The notes under the pieces are model-generated. The model did not search any database and had not been told where the DNA came from. It worked only from the letters and a program-made list of their open reading frames with translations. DNA of 64,000 nt, taken from contig SCFE01000071.1 in assembly GCA_004352715.1 (NCBI GenBank), positions 783,126 to 847,125 on the forward strand, in the 5' to 3' direction. Below, one piece after another: positions 44,795 through 57,495 of this stretch (its first letter is position 1; the number at the start of each line of letters is the position of its first letter). The position numbers and the translations under genes were made by a program. This stretch comes from Hofstenia miamia. Taxonomy: Eukaryota; Xenacoelomorpha; Acoela.

Positions 44795-47700
44795 AGTTAC
44801 TAAGGTTGAGGATTCCTGAATCCAATAACCAAAATATTCTAAAGCAAGTTGGTTCTTGTTGCTGCATAATTTGTTGTTGGAGTGTTGGCAGAAAACCTTG
44901 ATCCTAAGTGTAGTCGAAATCTATAAACAATTTTACGTCTATTTTATCACTTGGTGTTTGGTAACATATAGTACTTCGTATATATGAAAAAAATTCTGAT
45001 GTGCGGTCAAGTTATGCTTATAATCAATAATAAAATTCCTTTCCAAGGAAATATATCACTAAGTAGAACATTTTTTTCATTCCACCTAGTTATATCAAAC
45101 ACAATTAGTTCTATTTTTTGGGGTACACATGAATTTATATTGAAGTACTTTATAATTACGATCATTGTATTTAGAAATTTATCAACTCCTTTCTTCAGTA
45201 GTTAAAGAAAACCCGAAGGTTGCATTGGCTACTGCCGCTGCAACTGGACTGAGCCTTGTATGGTTGCGCCATTATTTATGGAAAAAGAAACTACCTCCAA
45301 TGATAGGGTTCAGTCTTCCCTATATTGGAAGTGTTGGTTTTATTAAACGCGGATTTTATCGAGCAGATTTTGCTAAGTATATTATGGATGAAGCAAAGAA
45401 ATTGAAATCAGATGTGCTTTCTGTGTACATGTTTGGAACTGTTTATGTGTTTTGTGCTAGTTGTGATTCAATACGGCAATGTATGATAGAAAATGGGGCT
45501 TATACATCAGGAAGACTTCAAGTAGTCCTTTTTGATCAGAAAATTTTTGCTGCTTTAAGAGGAGTTGTGAATTCAGAAGGCATTGTATGGCAGACACACA
45601 GGCAAGTTATCGTAAGAGCACTCAAAGATCTTGGCGTTGGCTCAAACAAACTTTTTGAAAGTGTACGTGTTTTACATACCAAAATTAATGAGACATAATA
45701 TTTTGCTTTAGATGAATTTGACTTATAAAGCCTTGTTTAGATTTGTGAAGAGTCACGGCACTTGATTGAAAATATATCTAAAATGCCAAATGATGATCCC
45801 AAGATGCTGAAGAGGTACTTTCAACACGCGTCAAGTGGAATGATATCACAGTTAAGCTTTGGTCATCGCATAGAAGATGTTGGCATATTGGAATCCATGT
45901 TTAACAATAATAATGAATTTGCACATTTGTTAGGAAAGTTTGACATTAAAAAGTACATTCCTGGTATCCAATCTGATCTTCAAAAAGCAATTGGGCGAGC
46001 ATTGATGCCTTGCATAAAATATATTAAAAATGAAATTTTGATTCATTTAAGGAATCAATGTGACGGGGGAGGAGATGACTTAATATCAATCATGCTTGAA
46101 AAGCGAAAAGTATTATCAGAATATTTTACGGATGATGATATTGTTGCTATAGTTTTAGAGTTATACAATGCTGGAACAAGCACTACAGCTGAAACAATGT
46201 TTTGGGCAATCTACCACTTAAGAAATAATACCAAAATGCAAGATGAGGTTAGAAAAGAGATTAGTGACGTTTTAGGTACACGACCATTAGAATACAAAGA
46301 TATAGAACATCTTCCAAAATTGAACGCGTTTATAAACGAAACTTTAAGATTCACACCTATAGTTGAAGCTGGCGCTCTTCATAAAGCTACTGCTGATTTT
46401 AAACTAAATGATTATCATATTCCAAAGAACTCTTTTGTGCTTGGAATACAATATGAACCACTCCATGATTCGCNAGTTACTAAGGTTGAGGATTCCTGAA
46501 TCCAATAACCAAAATATTCTAAAGCAAGTTGGTTCTTGTTGCTGCATAATTTGTTGTTGGAGTGTTGGCAGAAAACCTTGATCCTAAGTGTAGTCGAAAT
46601 CTATAAACAATTTTACGTCTATTTTATCACTTGGTGTTTGGTAACATATAGTACTTCGTATATATGAAAAAAATTCTGATGTGCGGTCAAGTTATGCTTA
46701 TAATCAATAATAAAATTCCTTTCCAAGGAAATATATCACTAAGTAGAACATTTTTTTCATTCCACCTAGTTATATCAAACACAATTAGTTCTATTTTTTG
46801 GGGTACACATGAATTTATATTGAAGTACTTTATAATTACGATCATTGTATTTAGAAATTTATCAACTCCTTTCTTCAGTAGTTAAAGAAAACCCGAAGGT
46901 TGCATTGGCTACTGCCGCTGCAACTGGACTGAGCCTTGTATGGTTGCGCCATTATTTATGGAAAAAGAAACTACCTCCAATGATAGGGTTCAGTCTTCCC
47001 TATATTGGAAGTGTTGGTTTTATTAAACGCGGATTTTATCGAGCAGATTTTGCTAAGTATATTATGGATGAAGCAAAGAAATTGAAATCAGATGTGCTTT
47101 CTGTGTACATGTTTGGAACTGTTTATGTGTTTTGTGCTAGTTGTGATTCAATACGGCAATGTATGATAGAAAATGGGGCTTATACATCAGGAAGACTTCA
47201 AGTAGTCCTTTTTGATCAGAAAATTTTTGCTGCTTTAAGAGGAGTTGTGAATTCAGAAGGCATTGTATGGCAGACACACAGGCAAGTTATCGTAAGAGCA
47301 CTCAAAGATCTTGGCGTTGGCTCAAACAAACTTTTTGAAAGTGTACGTGTTTTACATACCAAAATTAATGAGACATAATATTTTGCTTTAGATGAATTTG
47401 ACTTATAAAGCCTTGTTTAGATTTGTGAAGAGTCACGGCACTTGATTGAAAATATATCTAAAATGCCAAATGATGATCCCAAGATGCTGAAGAGGTACTT
47501 TCAACACGCGTCAAGTGGAATGATATCACAGTTAAGCTTTGGTCATCGCATAGAAGATGTTGGCATATTGGAATCCATGTTTAACAATAATAATGAATTT
47601 GCACATTTGTTAGGAAAGTTTGACATTAAAAAGTACATTCCTGGTATCCAATCTGATCTTCAAAAAGCAATTGGGCGAGCATTGATGCCTTGCATAAAAT

Positions 47701-48153
47701 ATATTAAAAATGAAATTTTGATTCATTTAAGGAATCAATGTGACGGGGGAGGAGATGACTTAATATCAATCATGCTTGAAAAGCGAAAAGTATTATCAGA
47801 ATATTTTACGGATGATGATATTGTTGCTATAGTTTTAGAGTTATACAATGCTGGAACAAGCAGTACAGCTGAAACAATGTTTTGGGCAATCTACCACTTA
47901 AGAAATAATACCAAAATGCAAGATGAGGTTAGAAAAGAGATTAGTGACGTTTTAGGTACACGACCATTAGAATACAAAGATATAGAACATCTTCCAAAAT
48001 TGAACGCGTTTATAAACGAAACTTTAAGATTCACACCTATAGTTGAAGCTGGCGCTCTTCATAAAGCTACTGCTGATTTTAAACTAAATGATTATCATAT
48101 TCCAAAGAACTCTTTTGTGCTTGGAATACAATATGAACCACTCCATGATTCGC
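44795..48153 (+). repeat. 1,679-bp near-identical repeat either side of a single N
   Basis: 44795-46473 and 46475-48153 match at constant offset 1,680 with one difference seen (GCACTACAG against GCAGTACAG, about 46177/47857). The break falls in mid-exon at a lone N (46474), which is the mark of two contigs or alleles joined without merging. Confidence 0.95.
45175..46473 (+). CDS. Cytochrome P450, CYP2-clan-like, truncated copy (probable assembly duplicate)
   Basis: Exon 45175-45662 (acceptor TGTATTTAG), intron 45663-45740 (GTACGT...GTTTAG, 78 bp), exon 45741 to the N at 46474. Anchor, WQTHR, I-helix (here AGTSTT), ETLR and the PLHDS strand are present; the haem-binding loop is lost because the sequence breaks off in the exon and jumps back to the upstream region. 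It differs from the following copy by one base seen. It is best read as the same gene assembled twice, or as the other allele, rather than as a real truncated gene. The 5' coding exon was not found. Confidence 0.85.
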
Positions 48154-48428
48154 GCTATTGGAAATACGCTAATGAATTTAATATTGAAAACTTTCTCAAT
48201 GATGATAAAACAAAGTTTGAACCACATCACATGTATTCAGTTGAATTTGGAGAAGGTCCTCGCAAATGTCTCGGTGAAAAATTGGCGCGGATGCAACTAT
48301 TGATATACACCAGCACTATTTTACAAAACTTTGAAATTGCCCATCAAGATAATTGGAAGAATTATGATGAGGCTCATGAATTTGGCATAATTAAGCAACT
48401 TAGCGTGAAGTTTGTTCCTATTTTGTAG
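46855..48428 (+). CDS. Cytochrome P450, CYP2-clan-like, second gene
   Basis: Exons 46855-47342 and 47421-48428 (stop TAG 48426-48428), joined by a 78-bp phase-0 intron (GTACGT...GTTTAG). Together about 498 residues before adding the missing first exon. As in the first gene the frame needs one base from an upstream exon, but no ATG with the right phase and a good donor is obvious within 100 bases; ATG 46664 with a weak donor (GCG|GTCAAG) is the only phase-compatible option I saw. Visible: anchor (VALATAAATGLSLVW), WKKKLPP, WQTHR, AGTSST, ETLR and FGEGPRKCLG with the haem Cys. Very similar to the first gene throughout, most different around the SRS-like region (IQSDLQKAIGRAL) and the C-terminus (EFGIIKQLSVKF). 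Confidence 0.92.
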
Positions 48429-48429
48429 T

Positions 48430-48713
48430 GATGTGTTTTTTGATTGCATATGATTACAAAACTATTTCTTGTTTTTTGATCACAATAATTTAAGGAACCC
48501 GCTAATTACCATTATGGATGAAGTAAAAGATAATAAATCCTATTGTAAATGTGTCTAGATTAGGTCCTATCCAAAAATATTTATAAACAACTATTAAAAA
48601 TTATATAACATATCCCATTCTTTAGAATGAACTTCATAGTTCAAATGTTGTTAATTGAGAAAGAATTTTGGAAATATTTATTTAAGGAATATTTTATATA
48701 TGCAGTATATATA
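48430..48713. other. 3' flank of P450, no gene
   Basis: AT-rich. Part of it (48625-48712) is repeated after the N at 49075. Confidence 0.7.
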
Positions 48714-48715
48714 TA

Positions 48716-49074
48716 GGGTTGTCAGATAAGTTTTTTCCCATACAAAATCCTTTATATCTTTTGAAATATAGGACCATTCACACTGAAATTTGAAATAGCA
48801 ACAGACTAAACATAGATGCAGATTTTGTTATAGCAGCTTTTTGAATGCTTTTAATTCTAAATATCTATGCAGTTTTGAATTTTTTTTAATGAAATAGCAA
48901 TTACTCGCAGATAGAGCATTTGAAATCAAGATGGAGCTTGAACGTAATGACATCCGAAAACTGATTTTCTACTGTTGGAAGCGAGGTTTGAGCTCCAGAG
49001 ATGCTGCAAAAGAAATGTGTTCAGCCTTAGGTGACAATATTGTCTCGGAAAGAACATGTCGAACATGGATGAGC
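48716..49074 (+). mobile_element. mariner element, 5' part, cut off by an assembly join
   Basis: It starts at a TA with AGGGTTGTCAGATAAG, resembling a mariner terminus, followed by about 200 bases of leader and ATG 48931. It breaks off at the single N (49075). The sequence after the N is the same locus without the insertion. Confidence 0.75.
48931..49074 (+). CDS. mariner transposase, N-terminal 48 aa (partial)
   Basis: MELERNDIRKLIFYCWKRGL, then SRDAAKEMCSALGDNIVSER and TCRTW match the first helix-turn-helix of mariner transposases (DIR..I.Y.FK.G..A..A...I....G...VS.RT...W). No stops are seen up to the N, so the full gene may be intact in the unassembled part. The catalytic domain is not in the window. 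Confidence 0.8.
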
Positions 49075-49075
49075 N

Positions 49076-49172
49076 GAATGAACTTCATAGTTCAAATGTT
49101 GTTAATTGAGAAAGAATTTTGGAAATATTTATTTAAGGAATATTTTATATATGCAGTATATATATATATATA
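49076..49172 (+). repeat. Overlap copy of 48625-48712: empty mariner site
   Basis: Same sequence as the left flank of the mariner element, but it runs straight through the TA tract into unique sequence (AAAGTATGG), as expected for an allele without the insertion. Confidence 0.8.
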
Positions 49173-52100
49173 AAGTATGGAAGAAGCATTGGATTTTGGT
49201 AAATATTCAAGAAATCTTCAAATACTTTCCATAAAATGAATAATATGTTAAATATGGTATTGAACACAAATATTTCTGTTTTAAGTAAAAGAGCATTGGG
49301 GGTCTTTGAATCAAAACGCAACAAAATCTATGATTTATTGATTATCTAACTTTCCATATTGTTATAATTTGTAAATGTGCATATAAATAAGTATTACAGT
49401 GCTTATAGAATCCCATTCAAATATATCTAGATCTAAGCCTAGAATACTAAATATATAACTCAGTCCATTGAAGCTTCTAACAAATAATTATGGCTAAAAT
49501 ACTATTTTGTGAAGGTATGAAGAGAATTTTTAGATTGATTATGTATGCAAATCTGAGGATTAGCTCCTTTTTTGATGATATAAAAGCAATTATATTTAAT
49601 TGTCAATTCCCAATTGTTGTCATGAACATTGTGAAGTAGGTTTCCAAGTTTCCAAGTATGCTGTAAATAGATCTCAGTAAAATTTATGCAAAGTTATTTT
49701 GAAAAAATCTAGTACACATTTCTGCATCTAGATATAAATGCAAGAACTAATTTCAGTAAATGTATTAAATATATATATATTCTGTTTTGTTGGCAGCAAA
49801 ATTAATTTGCAATATATTGTTTAAAATGTAACCAATTTTCTATACATATAGAGGTTAAGCAATCTTCAAAATCCTATGAAATTTGAATTATAGCAATCTA
49901 TTGTTCAAAATGTAACAATTTGTTTAATACACATAATAATACATAAACAATTTTCAAAGACCATTGAAATTATCTCTATATGCAAAAATTTCACGTTCTT
50001 GGCATTACAAAAATTGTATTGCTAATTTTCTTCGGCAAAAGTCATAATTAATATTTACAAGCAAAAATGACTTTTAACATAAAATTATATACTTGCTTTA
50101 ACAAACGCATACTCTCACCATACAGAGAAAACGAACATTTATAAAGGAAATTTAGAAATGGAATAAGAAATGATGTCGAAGTTCATATAAAGATTCAACT
50201 ACAGTTCAATGAACGATGATAATATTCATCATAACTTCATGTTGGGATGGAAATGCTGAAGAAAATATAGGCAATGCGTATTTGCACGTTATGTATTTCA
50301 CACGGTAGTATTTAAATTAATTATTAATAAACAAGTCAAACTAGGTGAGGTTCACAGAATAATACACATGACTATTAAAAGTTTAAGCAAATGCAATTAA
50401 AAATGTGTATTAACAAAAAAATAACGTTTTTATTTATGATAAAGTATATAATTGATTTACCATCGGACGTAAACCGGCAGCAATTCGTTAAAATGAAATT
50501 TTTTACTTAAAACTAGAAATAATATTGCAAAAAGCGTTAAAAATCAAAACAATGCATGAGATTTCATTATAAAAAAAAGCTCATCAAAAAGTCTAAAATC
50601 TTTCAGCGTAGTTCTCATTCTTTCAGCAATGGGAAATTCCATTATGCCGGCTGTGTATATTCATACTGATACAAAGTTGCACTCATTCACAGATAAGGTC
50701 AACATTACATAATTTTTTATCTATATCCCATTGTTCAAATCCGAGTTGGGTGATTTATGATTTTATTCTATTATAATCTAATCAACTGATTTTAATAAAA
50801 AATAATTAAGTCCGGATTATAATCGATGAAAATATAAATATCTCGCCTCACTTTTATTTCTGTGTACTGAAAATTTCCGGGCAGTGTTTAAAGCTACATG
50901 TGCGAACAGCAACTCGCTGTCAGGACATGAAGTAATTTGCATTGTTGGGTTGGGTCAAAATTCATGTTCTCAAGGTCAAGCTTAACAGGAAGAACTTGGG
51001 GTCTGTACAAGCCTATACGGAGTACAGCAGAAATTGTTTAATTATCACAATGCTAACATCGTTTTTTATTATTTCTCTACTTTTTGCTTAACCGATTATC
51101 TATTTTTCTAAAACAAAAATTTTATGAGCTAGCTGATAATTTCAAAAAGATTAGAGCCATACAACACAGATAATTACATCAATTACATTATTACTGAAGC
51201 TTACTATTTCAAATAATTTCGAATGATGAAGTTCTACTTCATTTGGGGACAAAATGCAAAATCATCCAGACCTTGACTCGGTGAGCCCTACCTACACTAC
51301 TTAGACTTTTGGAGTTTTAAAGTATGAAAATAGTACTTTTTAAGAGAGCTTTGTATCATATCCGGCTCTGCTTTTGTGTCTTTAAGATTATTAAATAAAA
51401 TTCAATTTCTTTGATTATTTTAAAAAATTATTTTATTAGTAAAATCATTAAAATCTTTCATGATTCTGTAATTTTCTTTAATTTTTTTAATTATTTTGCT
51501 GAAAATTAAATTTTCTTTAATGTTTTTCAAGAAATGTCGACAAGGGATAACACTGGTCGAATATCATTAGCTTATTAGAATATAGAATAGCCTCATTAGA
51601 ATATCATGGTGATTTCATTAGCCTCGTACGTACAACACACTATACAAATGTTATGTAACACATTCGCGCATTTGAATTGTTCACAAAAAATTAGTTGCTC
51701 AGGCTTACGCGTCATAAATATTTCGCACGTAAAAGGCCTGCATAACCGCGCAAACCATGTATCTAAATCAACCGTTGATTTTGTTTTTAAAAATGTCGAT
51801 TATGATCCGATTTTAATAGCCAACCCTGGTTCAAATGACAAATGTATCAAAACGTAAAAATTGTTAGGTACTAAATCAATAAACAGTCCATCTCAAACTA
51901 TATAAACATGGAATATTAAATCTCTTTAATAATAATCGCTATTAATTATAACATTTTTACGAAATATGAAACTAGAATTCATTCTATATACAATAATAAT
52001 TTTTTGCAAGTTGGAAACATCTCAATTATTATCACAAGTTTTGTTAATTTCATTCCCAAAATGTATTTTTAAATGAACCGATTCGACGTATTGCTCTAGC

Positions 52101-54960
52101 ACTTGTTTCCAATCTACAATTTACATGAACAGCAGACTCAATGTCATTCTCTATAGATTTAGAGGTCTGCGCCAAGTCACTGTAACACGTGGTGGATCGA
52201 ATGTTGCATTCACATCAATGACCGTGGGTGAAAATAATTGTACACAAGCTTACTTTCATTCTGTAAAGGCGGGGGTTTGAATGGTGTATCTGCCAGGGGA
52301 TTTTGTAACATAGAAACTGGGTTGGCAATTGCCCACCTAGTATTTTAGATTGCCCACCCAGTGAAATCCCATGATTACTACAGATTTATACTATTTTTGG
52401 AAAGGAACCTATAAATTTACTTAAGTAAAGTAGTGACCGCAATAAATATGTCATTTCTATTTCTATTATTTTTAGTTAATCACTTGTATGCTTGTATGTA
52501 TAGCGCGTGCAACTATTTAGTTTTCTACTGTAAAAATGAATACATTTTTATGAATGTGATTTTATATATTTTTTGATCAATTTCCTGAAAAATATAATAC
52601 GTGCATATGTTTAATATAATGAATGGTAACGCCTACTTTAAGAGACCACCTCATACGTATGTGATCATATTTATGAAGTTATTCAAAGTAGGTGTTCAAC
52701 GCACAAACCATGTATAGGAGGTTCAACTGTAATAAGACTTAACTTAAGTGATCGAGGCATCAAATGCCTTAGCGGTTGTCCAAAACAGAGGTCGATAAAA
52801 ATAGGTTGTGTTGAATAAATATTTTTACATTGAAAATTTCAGCATTTCACTGATATAATGCAAAGCAACTACAAGCTATGGGGTATACACTGAAATGAAG
52901 CATGATGAAATATAATAATCTTTAACACAAACATTAATTCATGCACATTATGTCACTGATTTAAATGCGTCCCTTGATAAACTCTGATTACCCCCTAAAT
53001 GGTTATTAATTTTGAATTCAAATTGTCATCAATTTTAATAAATAGCTGAAATTTAGCTATTACCTCGCAATTTAGTCTTTTAAAAATTATTGCCCAGTAG
53101 ATGCTTAAGGGAAGTCCCAAAGCGTCGTGAAAATAGTTGAATAGGAATAGGCATGAACATAAAAGTCCAAAGTGTAAACTGAATGATTGTCCTACAGGCC
53201 TCGAAGTGATGTGGGAGTGCTTCTTTATTTTCTTATCAAATATCTATTGAATTTTTTACATTGTTATTTTTTACCGTTTACATTTATAAACAAGCATAAA
53301 CATTGTTACTTAAGAACAAATGTGACAAATTTTTATGGGACAATATGAATAGATAAGCGTTTTTAATAATATAAAAATAATTTTCAAAGTGCACTCCAGG
53401 CAAAAGAACCACATAATAGAATCTGATAAAATTTTGGTCTAAGAGTCACTGAGCTGTTATCCAAATTTTAGGAAAAGAAATGGTTAGCAGGAGTTTGGTG
53501 CATGATTAACATAAAATGCATTTCAATGTTTTTTGCAAATGAAAGTTGCATACAACTTTCTTACAAACCCTGTTCCATTGCTCGAATTCTGAATGCAATA
53601 ATCGTTAGCCTATTCCATCCAATCGCTATAAATATACAAATATCATTTTATATATTGAAATATTTTAATTTTTATTTTGTGTAGTGAACGAACTCAGGTG
53701 TTGTGAATATGAGATCAGGATAGAGTAATATGCCTAATTCTGCCGAAAACTGACCCCTAGGTTAAAGAATTTACATTGTTATGTTTCATTTGAAGTAAAC
53801 TTTAATATTTTTGCAAGAATATTTTCACTAAATTTGTGGTGCTTAAGGGAAAACATTATTGGAACTGTTTACATTTTTGGGGTATAAGCTATAGATTAAG
53901 CATATACCATGTAATGGAGTAATCTAGAAATTAGCATGTGCAATTTTATGCAAGCGCTAATAAATTAGCAGGTATAAATTTAGTGTGAATTTTGGTAAAT
54001 ATTTGTTTACTTTTATTTATTTTTATATACATTCTTGAAAACAATAGCAAGACTTTTCCTTCTATTTTAACGTCTAAAGAATGCATAGTAACAACAAAAG
54101 CTCTCTTTGATGTCAATTCCACCAAAAGTCTAGACTAAGTCTTCATAATTGATTATTTCAATTTTGAAAGAGTATATACTAGATGAAGATTTCTTACAGC
54201 GAATGTGCTCAATATAGGTCCTAAATATAATATATCATAAAAAATAATAAAAACTGTATTATGACTTAATGTTTTAATTCTATAACATATTTTTCTTAAA
54301 TATTCAAGCAAAAATTTTGTCTTCAACAATTCTTGATGAAAAAAGCTATTTATATCATCAATGAAATAACATAAAAGTTTCAAAAAAACAAATATACCTC
54401 TAATTCTGAAAGATTGTATGAAACTCAGATTAATGAAAAGTGACCTCATATAATTTTATGATTTTGAGTCAAACTTGTGTTAATCGAAACTTTGTTGATT
54501 TTTAATTAAACTCTGATATTTCTCTAAGCATGACAGTTATTTGGTTCTATACTAGATTTATTTTCAAATTCATAAATATATTAAAATATTTTTTTATCTC
54601 AACTGCCAATGTGTAGGGGCGTAAGCAAATTATTTTTATCTGCAATGACTCTCCAATTTTTATTTGCATTCAATTGTTAAATTTTGTAGATAGGAATATT
54701 TAAAATTGTATAGTTTTCAGCATTTTCTGCTGACATAATTTCATTTTTGCTGGTTTGTAAAAAAATTTGTTTATTGAAAATTTATAAGAAACGAATAATT
54801 TTCTAATAATTTTTTAGCGCAAAAATTGTCTGAACATATTTTTCTTGGATAGCAATGCAGCATTTTTTGCATAATATTTCTATTTAACAAACAACAATAT
54901 GAACTTATATAAGATGTAAATATAGGATCACAACAGCGGCATTGTCAATTTATAATCGTT
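49173..54960. other. Long AT-rich stretch, no gene seen
   Basis: No frame with recognisable motifs. The open frames at 51606-51857 and 53502-53684 look like chance. One inverted repeat at 52316-52362. Confidence 0.55.
52316..52362. repeat. Short inverted repeat
   Basis: ACTGGGTTGGCAAT and ATTGCCCACCCAGT are inverse with one mismatch around a 19-base centre; it could form a hairpin. No known role. Confidence 0.7.
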
Positions 54961-54965
54961 TTATC

Positions 54966-55698
54966 ATGAGAAAATGGCCTAGAAAAGCATCCAAAAGGCA
55001 AGTGAGCTCCATGAAGATGTCGTCAACACATGTATTTGCAAATATATTGGGAACAGTATCAAGGTTTGGAAGTTATTTGCGTTTAATATAAAATTCCACA
55101 TCCTCAGTAGCTGAATACACCCCAAAGGGATTCTCTTTAGAGGAATATGAAATTTTAGGCTTTGATAGTCTTGAGAATAGAAGATTTTTGAAAAGAATGC
55201 AAAGAAGTCAATTGAAGTTGAACAATTTCCTTAGCAGAGGAAGGTTGCTGTTGTACTGATTCAATGCAATATCTGATGAAGCCAACTATTTTGAGGATGA
55301 CTACTTATTCTAATCTGATCACTCTGATAATCAAATTACCAAGGAAAACCTCAGATAATATGACATACTAATATATCTGATGTGATCCAAAATTATTTAT
55401 GCATTTCTTAAAGATCTGAGCTTCAATTCGCAAGAGATCATTCTAGAAAGCAAAATACAAAAACTGAATTTAAAAAAGCATTTGAAATAGATTCAAAGAA
55501 AGAACAAATGCTAAAGTGGACCAGAATGAAGTGACAATTGATAAAAAAATGCTGAAAAAGACTATGAAAGGAGCAATACCTAAACAAATCAAGTACCAAG
55601 ATCAGTATGCTATTGTTGGATTTCCAGGTGACAATCTGGACAAGCCAAAAATATTTCTGCAGAAGAGTAAGAAATTCCTCAAATTCCATGTTTACTAA
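54966..55698 (+). pseudogene. Decayed unknown protein-coding region
   Basis: From ATG 54966 one frame reads MRKWPRKASKRQVSSMKMSS, a TAA, then SSVAEYTPKGFSLEEYEILG and FDSLENRRFLKRMQRSQLKL, interrupted by further stops up to about 55500. Another frame (from about 55498) reads KVDQNEVTIDKKMLKKTMKG, AIPKQIKYQDQYAIVGFPGD and KPKIFLQKSKKFLKFHVY, stopping at 55698. The composition (K, E, D, charged) is protein-like and unlike the surrounding chance frames. I do not recognise the family. It could be a retro-copy, since no introns are evident, or a relic transposon gene. Confidence 0.35.
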
Positions 55699-55704
55699 CA
55701 TGTG

Positions 55705-56745
55705 CAAATGAGTTTTAAGACTACATATATAAAATCATTCAACAGAAAGTCTTTATTCGCTTATTTTATTCTTAAGGCAAAAAAAATTTCTACTTTATAT
55801 TAAAAACATATTCTAACTTCAATCACCAACAACTAAAAATGTAGATTAAAGATCTCTTTCTAGGAAATTTCTATTTCTTTCATCTTGAGTATTCTCAATT
55901 GCGTACTCTTTCTGATAGTATCCACTTGAAAAGATTCTAATCAGAAGCTGCTTCTGCTATCTGCAATTTGGAAGATCAGAATTAATCAACTGACATCTAA
56001 AATTATCTGAGTAATCACCCATAAAAAAAGACTGCAACACCACCTATGCTCAGTGAAAATGAATTCATCTCAACTCTAATAAAGAGCTTTTCATATCAAA
56101 GCAAAATCATTAATGGTAAAATGAAGAATAGTACCTGTATATCTTGAAAAGGCTCTGGCAGCTCAAATCTACATGGAAATGTTTTTTGCACAAAATTCAT
56201 GGAAGCTTATTAAAAAGCTCTTCCCATTATAAATATATTCTCAACAATACGTATTATTAAGTCAAATCTTAAATTAATAATTTTGATCCTAAAATGTATA
56301 AAATATTGTTATTCACAATCATACTTTTGCTAATGCAATACTAGAGAGTAAAGGGAAATTCCTATAGTAAAAATTTTTCACATTCATTAACCTAGTCTTC
56401 ACAATCTTTTTTATGTACGTTGGTTTCACAGATAGGGGAGTAAAAATACCCCCATGTCTAATTTTAATACAGTGATGCGATTCTCATGAAGTTTGGCACA
56501 AAGGTGCTATGGGATAAAAAGTTTGAAAAAATTCCAAAAAGAAACATTTTTATTGAGATATTTTTACTGAAGTAAACATTTTTTTGTAAAAAATTTAGTA
56601 AAAAGTCTAATAGATGTCTTAGCTTAAAATTGTTATTTTTTTTAGTCAAAACACAAATTATAAGAATTAGTATTAAGATAAGGCATATAAATTTATAGTA
56701 TTAATGCGGATGTCAGCTTTTTTTGTAGCCAGTGCAGTTTTTATA
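55705..56745. other. No gene seen
   Basis: AT-rich spacer up to the TIR element; nothing recognised. Confidence 0.6.
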
Positions 56746-57495
56746 CAGGGTCCGCCATAAGTCACTACGAGTTTTTTTCTGTTATAAGCATAGAAATGTA
56801 TTGACAAGTTTTAATCTCAGCTAACAGTGTATAATTGTTTCTTATTGGTTCAAACAGACATTCAAAAAATAGCTATCGATTACACACTTAAAATTCGACA
56901 CCTTAAAATTCAATATCTATGTTTTATAAATATCTATGACCTTATTTTAAACACGTTCTTATTTCATTATACTGTCAGGAATATTTTTATGCAGAGTCAT
57001 TTCCAACAAGACGGAGCACCTGCTCATACGGCTCTAGAAACTCGAGAATTTCTTAACATGCAATTTACAGATCGATGGGTTGGAAAATTCGGCCCCGTCG
57101 CCTTCCCTCCACGGTCACCAGATTTGACCTCTTGTGATAATGCGTTGTGGGGCATTATAAGACCTGGAATAATGTCTCAAAAGGTTAATAATATAGAGGC
57201 CCTAAAACAAGTAGTCCGCAATGAGATTACCAACAAGATTACAGCTGATGTTCTCCGAAAAATAAATGATCGAACTTTCAGGAGGTTTCGCTTATGTGTC
57301 GAACATAATGGTCTCCAAGTGGACCCATTTGACATTTAATTCATAGTTATCTTGCTTATATATTTTCAAATTTATTTTATGTATTGTTTACCTGCTATAC
57401 CTGTACCTATACCTGAATTATACAGTTTTTTAAAAAAGTATATTTTACTCTTTCTTATTAAACAAAAAACTCGTAGTGACTTATGGCGGACCCTG
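56746..57495 (+). mobile_element. 750-bp mariner-like element with perfect ~31-bp TIRs
   Basis: The left end begins CAGGGTCCGCCATAAGTCAC and continues TACGAGTTTTTT; the right end is its exact reverse complement. TA flanks both sides (56744-56745, 57496-57497). Perfect TIRs point to recent mobility although the transposase is cut down to its C-terminal third, so it would need a transposase from elsewhere. The interior between the left TIR and about 56995 does not resemble transposase. Confidence 0.9.
56999..57339 (+). pseudogene. Transposase C-terminal fragment (DD41D-like)
   Basis: HFQQDGAPAHTALETREFLN (second catalytic Asp), RWVGKFGPVAFPPRSPDLTS then CDNALWG (last Asp, 41 residues after the previous one), and RRFRLCVEHNGLQVDPF at the end. 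A D..41..D spacing fits the DD41D branch of the Tc1/mariner superfamily. The HTH region and the first Asp are missing. Confidence 0.8.

Noticed and set aside
44984-45205. 73-aa ORF upstream of the second P450 (repeated at 46664-46885)
   Set aside because: It ends inside the P450 exon in another frame; only its ATG is of possible interest as a first-exon candidate.
51606-51857. 83-aa ORF
   Set aside because: No recognisable domain, isolated in AT-rich sequence.
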